The notes beneath the pieces are model-generated. The model did no database searches and was not told the DNA's origin. It saw nothing but the letters and a program-made list of their open reading frames with translations. A stretch of DNA of 8,782 nt from Betaproteobacteria bacterium (GTDB lineage: Bacteria; Pseudomonadota; Gammaproteobacteria; Burkholderiales; Casimicrobiaceae), in contig PLYG01000306.1 of assembly GCA_003153335.1 (NCBI GenBank), positions 12,693-21,474 on the forward strand, given 5' to 3'. This document shows positions 1 through 6,466 of this stretch, one piece after another (within the stretch, counting starts at the first letter, position 1; each line of letters opens with the position of its first letter). The position numbers were made by a program, and so were the translations under genes.

Positions 1-142
1 GATGGCCATATGCTAGGCCTCAGTTGGCAAATGAGGCGCGCAGAAACCGGAGCGTACAAAGGCGTACGTGAGGATTTCGAGCACCGTCTCATTTGGCAAT
101 AGCGGCCGCAGATGGCCACCGCAGTAGCTTTGCAACAGCCTG
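1..142. repeat. Intergenic palindromic repeat region downstream of ntrX
   Basis: This stretch after the ntrX stop codon has no convincing reading frame. It contains a long imperfect inverted repeat: a 12-base arm at 24-35 (ttggcaaatgag) pairs with 88-99 (ctcatttggcaa) at 11 of 12 positions. The inside can partly pair too, around gcgtac at 48-53 and gtacgt near 64-69. A second module at 107-135 is identical, inverted, to 7416-7444 between fmt and def. The octamer gatggcca occurs at 1-8 and again at 111-118. No T-run follows the hairpin in the ntrX direction, so it is not a standard intrinsic terminator. It is best read as a composite of REP-like intergenic elements. Copy number elsewhere in the genome is unknown from here, and the element may continue left of base 1. 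Confidence 0.6.
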
Positions 143-1414
143 CTAGTGTTCCTCGTGCCTGCGCAGAAACCGGATATTGAGCTGCTTGAGCTTGCGATAC
201 AAGTGCGTCCGTTCGAGGCCGGCGCGCTCGGCGACTCGGCTCATGTTGTTCTGTTCCTTGCCCAGCAAGTGCTCGAAGTAAAGGCGTTCGAACGCCTCCC
301 GCGCCTCGCGCAACGGCAATTCGAAAAAGCGCGTTGCAATCCCGGAGGCCGGCGCCGGCTCGCGGCCACCGGAGAGCAGCGCGTGCACATGGTCGCTGCC
401 GATTTCGCCGGCGATCGTCTGTGTCAAATTGGTTATCACGCCATCGAGCTGGGCATGATTGCCCGGCCATGGCGCGGCCCTGAGAACCTCGATTGCACCT
501 TGGGAAAACGGTGTTGGCGCGCTTGCGTCGGCGCCTGTGAGATCTCGCCACTTCGCCTCGACCAGAAACGGAATATCGTCGGTGCGCATCCGCAGCGGCG
601 GCAGCGTGACTGCCCCGGCCGTCAATGCAGCGAGCAGACCGGCGTCGAATTTGCCCTCGGTAGCCAGACCACCGAGCGCCTCCGAAGTGCTGCAGACCAA
701 GCGAAGCGCATATTTCTCGAACTTGGACAGGACGAACGCCAGACCCTTTTGCTCCATCCTGCTGTAGTTCCCGATTTCGCTGCAAAACAGCACCCCACCC
801 GAAGCCTGTTGCAGAACATCGAGCGGCGCATTGATCAGCCGCTGTCCGCTATCGAGCCTGACCCAGGGCGCACCCGAAAATCGCAGAGCCTGCGCGCAGC
901 TTTCGAACGGGCTTCCAGGCTCGCCGGTGAGCAGTATCGGGCGCTTGGCCATCAAAAAATGCTGCAGCCGGCGCTCGACATCGGCGATCTGGGGGCTCGT
1001 GCCGATTCGGCGCAAGTCCAGCGGCGGCGGCGCGCTGGTGTCCTTTTGCTTCAGCGCCCGGCCCACCGTGGCCAGCAACTTCTGCAACGCAACGGGCTTT
1101 TCGAGAAAGTCGAATGCGCCGATCCGGGTGGCCTCGACGGCGGTTTCTATCGTGCCGTGGCCCGAGAGCATGACCACAGGCATGGTCAACTGCCCGGCCG
1201 CGGCCCACTCGCGCAGCAGCGTGATGCCGTCGGTATCCGGCATCCAGATGTCGAGCAGCACCATCGACGGCCGCGAGTGATTGCGGTACGCACGCGCCGC
1301 GCCCGCATTTTCGGCCAGCTTGACCGTATAGCCTTCGTCTTCGAGGATTTCGGAGAGCAATTCTCGTATTCCGACTTCATCGTCAACCACCAGAATTTCG
1401 TTTAGTGTAGCCAT
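143..1414 (-). CDS. ntrX: NtrX-type response regulator with degenerate sigma-54 AAA+ domain
   Basis: Cytoplasmic DNA-binding response regulator of 423 aa, presumed partner of the NtrY kinase 17 bp upstream. The receiver domain (about 5-120) looks functional: acidic pair D11/D12, phosphoacceptor D55 in VLLDIWMPD, S84 and K106. The C-terminus (about 391-414) is a Fis-type helix-turn-helix. The central domain (about 137-348) still resembles a sigma-54 activator ATPase (GEPGSPFE at 164-171, GGVLFCSEIG at 206-215, LPPLRMR at 271-277, WPGN at 316-319). However, the Walker A lysine is F170, the Walker B aspartate is S212, and the arginine after WPGN is A321. The Walker A-B interval is about 20 residues too short and lacks GAFTGA. 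ATP-driven sigma-54 activation is therefore unlikely; it probably acts as a phosphorylation-controlled DNA binder. The start has AGGAG at 1417-1421 only 2 bases away, with AGGT a little further upstream. The family is clear; its target genes are unknown. Confidence 0.9.
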   Translation of the reverse strand: MATLNEILVVDDEVGIRELLSEILEDEGYTVKLAENAGAARAYRNHSRPSMVLLDIWMPDTDGITLLREWAAAGQLTMPVVMLSGHGTIETAVEATRIGAFDFLEKPVALQKLLATVGRALKQKDTSAPPPLDLRRIGTSPQIADVERRLQHFLMAKRPILLTGEPGSPFESCAQALRFSGAPWVRLDSGQRLINAPLDVLQQASGGVLFCSEIGNYSRMEQKGLAFVLSKFEKYALRLVCSTSEALGGLATEGKFDAGLLAALTAGAVTLPPLRMRTDDIPFLVEAKWRDLTGADASAPTPFSQGAIEVLRAAPWPGNHAQLDGVITNLTQTIAGEIGSDHVHALLSGGREPAPASGIATRFFELPLREAREAFERLYFEHLLGKEQNNMSRVAERAGLERTHLYRKLKQLNIRFLRRHEEH

Positions 1415-1431
1415 GGCTCCTGACCTAACAA

Positions 1432-3585
1432 CTATGCGGCCGCCGCGATCGGCGGCAACGCAATACTGACTTGCGCCCCGGTGGGGGTCGAATTCTCGAT
1501 GTGCACTTTGCCGCCGTGCTCATCGATGATTTTTTTCACTATTGCAAGCCCCAGACCAGTCCCCTTGGGTTTGGTGGTCACATAGGGCTCGAAGATGCGA
1601 TCGATCATCGCCGCCGGAAAACCGGTTCCCTGGTCAGCGATGTGCAGCCAGAACATGTCGTCCCTGTTTTCAGTGCGTATGTCGATGCGCGGATCGGGTT
1701 GATCCGCCTGCGCATCCAGTGCATTTTGCAGCAAATTATGCACGACTTGGCGCAGTCGCGTCGGTTCGCCGTGTATTGTCGCCTCCTGGGCGGCCAGATT
1801 CAGATGAATATAGGGGCGTTGATGCTCATAGAGCCCGAGGATGTCCAGCAGCAGCGCATGCACGTCCACGGTCTGCATGGTGCCCGGAAGCGGCTGCCGC
1901 GCGTAGATCGCGAAGTCGTCCACCATATGCTTCATCGCATTGACCTGGGTGATGATGGTCTGCGTCCCGCGCCTGAGCACTTCAGCGTCAGATGCGGAAA
2001 GTCTGTCCGCGAGCTTGTGCTGGAGGCGTTCGGCGGAAAGCTGAATGGGCGTCAGCGGGTTCTTGATCTCGTGGGCCAGCCTGCGCGCCACTTCCGCCCA
2101 CGCGGCGTCGCGCTGGGCCTGCATCAACTCCGACACATCGTCGAAGACGACGACGTAGCCGCCCTGCTTGTCGTCTTCGATGCGCGTGCCTCGCATCAGC
2201 AGCGTGCGCCGATTGCTGTTCACGACCAGTTCGGCCTGCCTTTGCCACTGTCCGCCTTCTGCGGCGGCGAATCCTTCGTGGACGATATGCGCAAATGCGG
2301 TCAGAGCCGGCTGATGGTCGCGCCACTCGTCGAATGTCATGCCCTGCAGCGCCGACATCGGCTGCTGCAGAATCACGGCCGCACTGTGATTGGCCGAACG
2401 CAGCCGGAAGTCGCGGTCGAACGCGAGCACGCCGGCCGAAAGATTGCGCAGCAGATTCTCGAGAAATGCGTTTGCGGTTTCGATCGCATGCTGATTGTGC
2501 AGGGCCCGTTCCCGTCCTTCCGCGAGTTGCTCGGTCATCCGGTTGAACGAGTCCGTGAGCACGCCAAGCTCGTCGTGGCTTTGCACGGGATGCCGGCGGC
2601 TGAAATCGCCCTGCGCGACGGCACGCGTCCCCTCCGCCAGCACCCCCAGCGGCTTGCTGAGCTTTTCCGACAGCACTATGGCCAGCCCCAGAGCCGATAG
2701 CAGGGCGAGCAACAACGTCAGCGTCAGCGTGAGACCATACAAGCTCTTCAGCGCACCCAGCGAATAGGCACGCGCCTGGTAGTCGCGGTAACCGGTTTCG
2801 ACGATGTCGGCGTATTCCTGCAACTGCTTCGGCACCGGGTGCATGAGTTGCAGCACCCGGAGCGGATCTTCGGAGTTGGCAAAATTGACCGGCACGATGG
2901 CACGCAAAACCAGCAACTGCTCGGGAAGCGAATCGAGACTGGTGGTGGTTTGCTGCATGCGCGCGCGCCGTATGGCTGCCGCCGGCACTGGCTCCGGACG
3001 CATCGCCGCAAGCGTACTGGCCGAGAAGGCCACGACGTTGCCGCGCTGATCGTACAACGCCACTTCGCTGATGTCTGCCTGCTCGCGCAGCCGGTTCAGC
3101 CGCAGCGACAGCGCGGCCGGGTCGGCTTCGCTCAGCGTGACCGCCATCTGCTGGCCCTTTTTCTCCAGATCCTGCAGCAGGTAGTCGAGGGCATTGCGTC
3201 CGAGCTGCATACCCCCATCGAGCGCACGGTCGACCTTGATATTGAACCACGACTCGATGCTGTTGCCCAGAAAAGTGACAGATACGCCATACAGCAGCGC
3301 TCCGGGCAGGATGGCCATCAGGGCAAACAATCCCACGAGACGCATCGCGAGCTTGGCACCGAACACGCCGTTGCGCCAATTGCGGAACATGCGCCAGAAT
3401 TCGCGCCCCACCAGCAGCACCAGCACGACGACAATCAGACCGTTCAGGATCACCAGCAAATTCAGCTGTTGCGCAAAGTGCGCGTCGTTGGCGCTGGCAG
3501 TGGCAAGAAGAAAAAGCAGCACGCCGCCCAGGCAACCGACGACCAGCAGAAGGTAACGCAGCACCCTTGTCGCTCTCGGACTCAC
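1432..3585 (-). CDS. ntrY: NtrY-type membrane sensor histidine kinase
   Basis: Membrane histidine kinase of 717 aa that should autophosphorylate and phosphorylate NtrX. In order it shows hydrophobic segments near 11-30, 43-60, 83-104 and 284-305. A periplasmic sensing region of about 175 residues lies between the third and fourth. Then come a HAMP linker (about 306-357), a PAS-like region (about 372-490), HisKA with H505 in RRLAHEIKNP, and HATPase with the N box HNLLQNALDA (N621), the DQGTG box (D651) and GTGLGLAIV (about 675-683). All kinase motifs look intact. I chose the GTG at 3585 because it overlaps the DUF4390 stop as GTGA and has GGAG 9 bases upstream; a GTG at 3600 would add five residues. 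NtrY kinases are linked to nitrogen or redox and respiratory control in other proteobacteria, but the stimulus here is unknown. Confidence 0.92.
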   Translation of the reverse strand: MSPRATRVLRYLLLVVGCLGGVLLFLLATASANDAHFAQQLNLLVILNGLIVVVLVLLVGREFWRMFRNWRNGVFGAKLAMRLVGLFALMAILPGALLYGVSVTFLGNSIESWFNIKVDRALDGGMQLGRNALDYLLQDLEKKGQQMAVTLSEADPAALSLRLNRLREQADISEVALYDQRGNVVAFSASTLAAMRPEPVPAAAIRRARMQQTTTSLDSLPEQLLVLRAIVPVNFANSEDPLRVLQLMHPVPKQLQEYADIVETGYRDYQARAYSLGALKSLYGLTLTLTLLLALLSALGLAIVLSEKLSKPLGVLAEGTRAVAQGDFSRRHPVQSHDELGVLTDSFNRMTEQLAEGRERALHNQHAIETANAFLENLLRNLSAGVLAFDRDFRLRSANHSAAVILQQPMSALQGMTFDEWRDHQPALTAFAHIVHEGFAAAEGGQWQRQAELVVNSNRRTLLMRGTRIEDDKQGGYVVVFDDVSELMQAQRDAAWAEVARRLAHEIKNPLTPIQLSAERLQHKLADRLSASDAEVLRRGTQTIITQVNAMKHMVDDFAIYARQPLPGTMQTVDVHALLLDILGLYEHQRPYIHLNLAAQEATIHGEPTRLRQVVHNLLQNALDAQADQPDPRIDIRTENRDDMFWLHIADQGTGFPAAMIDRIFEPYVTTKPKGTGLGLAIVKKIIDEHGGKVHIENSTPTGAQVSIALPPIAAAA

Positions 3586-4136
3586 GGCGTAAAGCTCCAC
3601 CGCACCCAGTCCGATTGGAGGCTCCAGTCGCGCGAGGTCAGCGCGCTAATCTGGAACGGCTTGGGCAGTTGCGTCGTATCCAGACGCAGCCGCACGGCAG
3701 CCTCGTAACGCACGCCCTTGGACACCGCCGACTTGTCGATCACGCTGCGGCCCCTGACCCGGGAGATCAGCCGCTGCGCCTCTTCGAGCGTCGGCAGATT
3801 TTGATAAAAGGCACCCCCGGTAGAGAGCCGATACTGGCGAGTCAGCGCGTTATACGAGAGGCGATAGCTGAGGGTATTGCTGACTACGGTATCGTCGATC
3901 CAGTACCAGCGCGGCTGCTGCAGTTCGAATTCGACGACGAAGTAGAGGGGGACGCCTCGCACAATGGCTTCTTCGAGGGTCGCGTTGAGAACGAGATCGA
4001 AGTCGGCGTCGAGCACATAGCGATCCTCTTCCAGCCGCAATTCCGCGGCACGGGCGGCGATGGTATCAGCCCGCGCCAATGGAGCCCACGCTATCAGGAA
4101 AACGAGTGCAAGGCGGAGAAGTGTCGTAGGTCGCAT
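3582..4136 (-). CDS. DUF4390 family exported protein
   Basis: Conserved protein of 184 aa with no known biochemical function. The N-terminus is a Sec-type signal peptide: an arginine-containing start, a hydrophobic core (about 6-19) and an ARA-D cleavage site near residues 21-24, so the mature protein should be periplasmic or outer-membrane facing. The mature part carries the aromatic stretch RWYWIDD followed by YRLSYNALTRQYRLS, which I recognise from the DUF4390 family found next to ntrY in betaproteobacteria. The frame is open upstream to 4286, but that extension lies inside rsmB and lacks a signal peptide. The ATG at 4136 puts the signal sequence first and leaves 13 bp to rsmB. No good Shine-Dalgarno sequence sits at normal spacing; GGTGGA at the rsmB end is 16 bases away, which suggests coupling to rsmB translation. 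Its 3' end overlaps ntrY by 4 bases. A role in the NtrY sensing branch is inference from position only. Confidence 0.85.
   Translation of the reverse strand: MRPTTLLRLALVFLIAWAPLARADTIAARAAELRLEEDRYVLDADFDLVLNATLEEAIVRGVPLYFVVEFELQQPRWYWIDDTVVSNTLSYRLSYNALTRQYRLSTGGAFYQNLPTLEEAQRLISRVRGRSVIDKSAVSKGVRYEAAVRLRLDTTQLPKPFQISALTSRDWSLQSDWVRWSFTP
3595..3598 (-). promoter_or_regulatory. Ribosome binding site that decides the ntrY start
   Basis: GGAG reads on the minus strand inside the last codons of the DUF4390 gene. It lies 9 bases before the GTG at 3583-3585. The other candidate GTG at 3598-3600 overlaps this motif and has only a weak GGG-type match upstream. This favours the start at 3585 and translational coupling through the GTGA stop-start overlap. 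Confidence 0.6.
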
Positions 4137-4149
4137 GGGGCGGGACGGA

Positions 4150-5454
4150 TTATCCACCGCGCTTTTCCAGAAGCGCGTAGAAGAAACCGTCATGATTGTC
4201 CTCTGCCGCGCCGCCCGCTGGCAAGAGTTGTCCATCGCCATGCCGCTTAAGGCCTTCAGGCCACGGCAGCGCGCAACGGATGGCATCGCCGTGCTTCGCC
4301 ATCAACTCCCTCACCGGCGTCTCGTTTTCTTCAGAGAAGACCGAACAAGTGGTGTAGAGGAGCCGGCCGCCCGGCTTCACCACGGACCAGAGCGCCTCGA
4401 GCAATCGCCGTTGCTGCTGGGCGAACTGCGCGACGTCTCCAGGACGGCGCAGCCACTTCCCATCAGGATGACGTCTGACCACGCCAGAGGCGGTGCACGG
4501 CACGTCGGCCAGCACGCGGTCGAATGGTTTGCCGTCCCACCACGACGCCAGATTCGCAGCATCGGCCAGGTGCGTGCTGGCGGCGAGCCCGAGGCGGGCC
4601 AGATTGTCCCAGATCTTGCCAAGCCGGCGGTTGTCGCGATCGAGCGCGATCAGTGCGCACTGCGCGTTTTCCAGAATGTGCGTCGTCTTGCCGCCGGGCG
4701 CGGCGCACGCATCGAGCACCCGCATCCCGTCCTTCGCCCCCAGGAACGGCGCGGCCAGTTGCGCACCATAGTCCTGTACCGACAGCCTGCCTTCGGCGAA
4801 CCCGGGCAAGGCGACGACGTTGCGCGGCTCCTCGACCACGATGCCATCGACGCCGATGGGCCGGCAGGGAATGCCCGCTGCCGCGAAAGCGCAGAGTTCG
4901 CCGTCCCGCAGACATTTACGCCGGTTCACCCGCAAGGTCAGCGGCGGGCGCGTGTTGCCGGCTTGCAGAATGCCGCCCCATTCATCCGGATATTCCTTGC
5001 GCACCAGATCGATCCACCATTGTGCATGGGAGTAGCGCGCTTCATCGGACGGTGGCTCCAGAACGTCGAGGGAGGCGCGATTGCGCAGGTAATTGCGCAG
5101 CACCGCGTTCACCAGCCCCTTAGCCGAGGTGACTCTGAGCAGGCCGGCTGCGTCGACCGCGTTGCTCACCACCGCATGCGCCGCCGCATTGCTATGCCGC
5201 AACTGGTAGAACGCGACCCACAGGAGCGCTTCCAGCTGCGGGTCCGTGGCCGGACGCGTAAGCAGCGGACGCACCAATGCACGCAACGGCCCCAAGTGAC
5301 GCAACGTGCCATAGCAAAGCTCCTGGGTCAGCGCCTTTGTGTGCGCGTCGGGGTCCGTTGCGCGCGACCAGGCATGCCCGAGCGCATTGTCGAGCGTGCG
5401 GCCCGTCAGCACACGGGTGATGACCTGTGCAGCGAGTGCTTGAGCAGTTTTCAT
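4150..5454 (-). CDS. rsmB: 16S rRNA (cytosine(967)-C(5))-methyltransferase
   Basis: SAM-dependent RNA methyltransferase of 434 aa (Sun/Fmu family) that forms m5C967 in 16S rRNA during small-subunit assembly. Residues 1-130 match the NusB-like RNA-binding domain (LCYGTLRHLGPL near 47-58; KGLVNAVLRNYL near 112-123). The Rossmann methyltransferase part begins near 165, with LTLRVN at 172-177, the SAM loop VLDACAAPGGKT at 246-257, and motif IV DVPCTASG with C320. Motif VI TTCSVF carries the presumed nucleophile C370. In m5C RNA methyltransferases the motif VI cysteine attacks C6 and the motif IV cysteine helps release product. Length is normal. The start is unusual: the htpX terminator ends 7 bases before it, no Shine-Dalgarno lies in the T-rich leader, and the ATG sits at the centre of a 14-bp palindrome. 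The DUF4390 gene follows after 13 bp. Confidence 0.95.
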   Translation of the reverse strand: MKTAQALAAQVITRVLTGRTLDNALGHAWSRATDPDAHTKALTQELCYGTLRHLGPLRALVRPLLTRPATDPQLEALLWVAFYQLRHSNAAAHAVVSNAVDAAGLLRVTSAKGLVNAVLRNYLRNRASLDVLEPPSDEARYSHAQWWIDLVRKEYPDEWGGILQAGNTRPPLTLRVNRRKCLRDGELCAFAAAGIPCRPIGVDGIVVEEPRNVVALPGFAEGRLSVQDYGAQLAAPFLGAKDGMRVLDACAAPGGKTTHILENAQCALIALDRDNRRLGKIWDNLARLGLAASTHLADAANLASWWDGKPFDRVLADVPCTASGVVRRHPDGKWLRRPGDVAQFAQQQRRLLEALWSVVKPGGRLLYTTCSVFSEENETPVRELMAKHGDAIRCALPWPEGLKRHGDGQLLPAGGAAEDNHDGFFYALLEKRGG

Positions 5455-5460
5455 GAAAAC
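5447..5460. promoter_or_regulatory. Perfect 14-bp palindrome centred on the rsmB start codon
   Basis: The sequence gttttcatgaaaac is its own reverse complement and contains the rsmB ATG. It could be a protein-binding dyad or a by-product of the T-rich terminator tail meeting the codons ATG AAA ACT. As RNA it could form only a weak five-pair A/U-rich stem. No function is shown. Confidence 0.35.
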
Positions 5461-5461
5461 G

Positions 5462-5496
5462 AAAAAAGAACGCCGTCCGCAAGACGGACGGCGTTC
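5462..5496 (-). terminator. Intrinsic terminator of htpX
   Basis: On the minus strand a perfect 12-bp G+C-rich stem (5485-5496 pairing with 5468-5479) encloses a 5-base loop and is followed directly by six T residues (5462-5467). This is a textbook Rho-independent terminator, 21 bp past the htpX stop codon. On the plus strand the stem is not followed by T residues, so it acts in one direction. It separates def-fmt-htpX from rsmB and the genes beyond, unless read-through occurs. Confidence 0.9.
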
Positions 5497-5517
5497 ATTG
5501 TAGAGGAATGTCGAGAG

Positions 5518-6366
5518 CTATCTTACCATCGCGAGCAACCGGGCGATCCGCTCTTCGGTCGGGGGGTGCGTCGCAAACAGGCCGCGAATCCCGCCGCCCG
5601 ACAACGGATTGATGATCATCATTTGCGCGGTCGCAGGATGCGCTTCCGCCGGCTCCATCGGCACCCCTTGCGCATAGCGTTCGATCTTGGCCAGCGCATC
5701 GGCCAGAGCTCTGGGGTCGCGCGAAATCTCGGCGCCGCCGTGATCCGCCTCGAACTCGCGGGTGCGCGAAATCGCCATCTGCAGCAGCATCGCCGCGATC
5801 GGGGCCAGGATCAGCACCACGATCGAGGCAATCGGATTGAATCCACCGCCTTCGCCGTTGCGGCGCCCAAATCCCGACATGAACCAGCCCAGCGACGATA
5901 TGGCGCCGGCGATCGACGCGGTGATGGTCGAGGTCAGGATGTCGCGGTTTTTCACGTGCGTGAGTTCGTGCCCGAGCACCCCGCGCAACTCGCGCGTGGA
6001 CAGCAACTGCAGGATACCGGTCGTCACCGCCACCGCGGCATGGTCAGGGTTGCGCCCCGTGGCAAACGCATTAGGCTGCGGCTCGTCGATCACATAGATT
6101 TTAGGCATGGGCAAGCCCGCGTTCTTGACCAACTCCCCGACTATGCCGTACACCTGCGGCGCCGAGGCCGCATCGACTTCCTGCGCGTTGTACATCCGGA
6201 GCACCATGCTGTCGGAAAACCAGTAGGCCCAAAGATTGGTGCCCGTGCCAATGAGCAGCGCGAAGAGCATGCCCTGGCCTCCGCCCAGCATGCCGCCGAC
6301 CACGCCGAACAGGGCCATGACCGCTGCCATCAGCATTCCGGTCTTGAACCAGTTTCCCGCAATCAT
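5518..6366 (-). CDS. htpX: Membrane zinc metalloprotease HtpX
   Basis: Inner-membrane M48 family protease of 282 aa that degrades damaged membrane proteins with its active site facing the cytoplasm. It has hydrophobic segments near 8-28 and 32-50, then the zinc motif HELTH at 133-137 (H133, catalytic E134, H137). Further hydrophobic stretches lie near 146-166 and 178-199. The third zinc ligand is expected in SRTREFEAD (E204), and the family motif ATHPPTEERIARL is near 265-277. A TTG at 6369 precedes the ATG, but AAAGGAG at 6373-6379 is 6 bases from the ATG and only 3 from the TTG, so I use the ATG. In many bacteria htpX belongs to the heat-shock or envelope-stress response, and a candidate promoter overlaps the end of fmt. 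A strong terminator follows the gene. Confidence 0.96.
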   Translation of the reverse strand: MIAGNWFKTGMLMAAVMALFGVVGGMLGGGQGMLFALLIGTGTNLWAYWFSDSMVLRMYNAQEVDAASAPQVYGIVGELVKNAGLPMPKIYVIDEPQPNAFATGRNPDHAAVAVTTGILQLLSTRELRGVLGHELTHVKNRDILTSTITASIAGAISSLGWFMSGFGRRNGEGGGFNPIASIVVLILAPIAAMLLQMAISRTREFEADHGGAEISRDPRALADALAKIERYAQGVPMEPAEAHPATAQMMIINPLSGGGIRGLFATHPPTEERIARLLAMVR

Positions 6367-6372
6367 CAATGA

Positions 6373-6379
6373 CTCCTTT
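6373..6379 (-). promoter_or_regulatory. Strong ribosome binding site of htpX
   Basis: AAAGGAG on the minus strand is the best Shine-Dalgarno match at any complete gene in the window. Its 6-base spacing to the ATG at 6366, against 3 bases to the TTG at 6369, decides the start. Confidence 0.85.
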
Positions 6380-6435
6380 CCTTGCTGCCGTGATGAAAGA
6401 CCGCGATCTGCGGCTCATTGTGCACCACTGCGCAC

Positions 6436-6466
6436 GTTATATTCCGTGCGGCGGCGGAAATTCAAG
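6436..6466 (-). promoter_or_regulatory. Candidate htpX promoter overlapping the fmt stop
   Basis: Minus-strand TTGAAT (6460-6465) and TATAAC (6436-6441) are 18 bp apart and resemble a sigma-70 promoter. The same region also reads CTTGAA (6461-6466), a 14-bp spacer and CGGAATAT (6439-6446), which partly fits the sigma-32 pattern CTTGAA/CCCCATnT. It would start transcription about 60 bases before the htpX ATG. Sequence match only. Confidence 0.4.

Noticed and set aside
146..1405. 419-codon plus-strand frame opposite ntrX
   Set aside because: It mirrors ntrX almost end to end, its product has no recognisable domain, and ntrX has clear receiver and helix-turn-helix motifs.
1471..2700. 409-codon plus-strand frame opposite ntrY
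   Set aside because: Antisense shadow of the kinase core; the composition is Arg/His/Gln rich and no motif is recognisable.
4137..4286. Upstream extension of the DUF4390 protein to 4286
   Set aside because: It lies inside rsmB and would bury the signal peptide; the ATG at 4136 begins exactly at the signal sequence.
5462..5496. Bidirectional terminator
   Set aside because: T residues follow the stem only on the minus strand, and no plus-strand gene ends nearby.
4060..6372. 770-codon open frame on the plus strand across rsmB and htpX
   Set aside because: It lies antisense to two clearly recognised genes, crosses their terminator and spacer, and has a low-complexity Arg/His/Gln-rich product typical of high G+C antisense frames.
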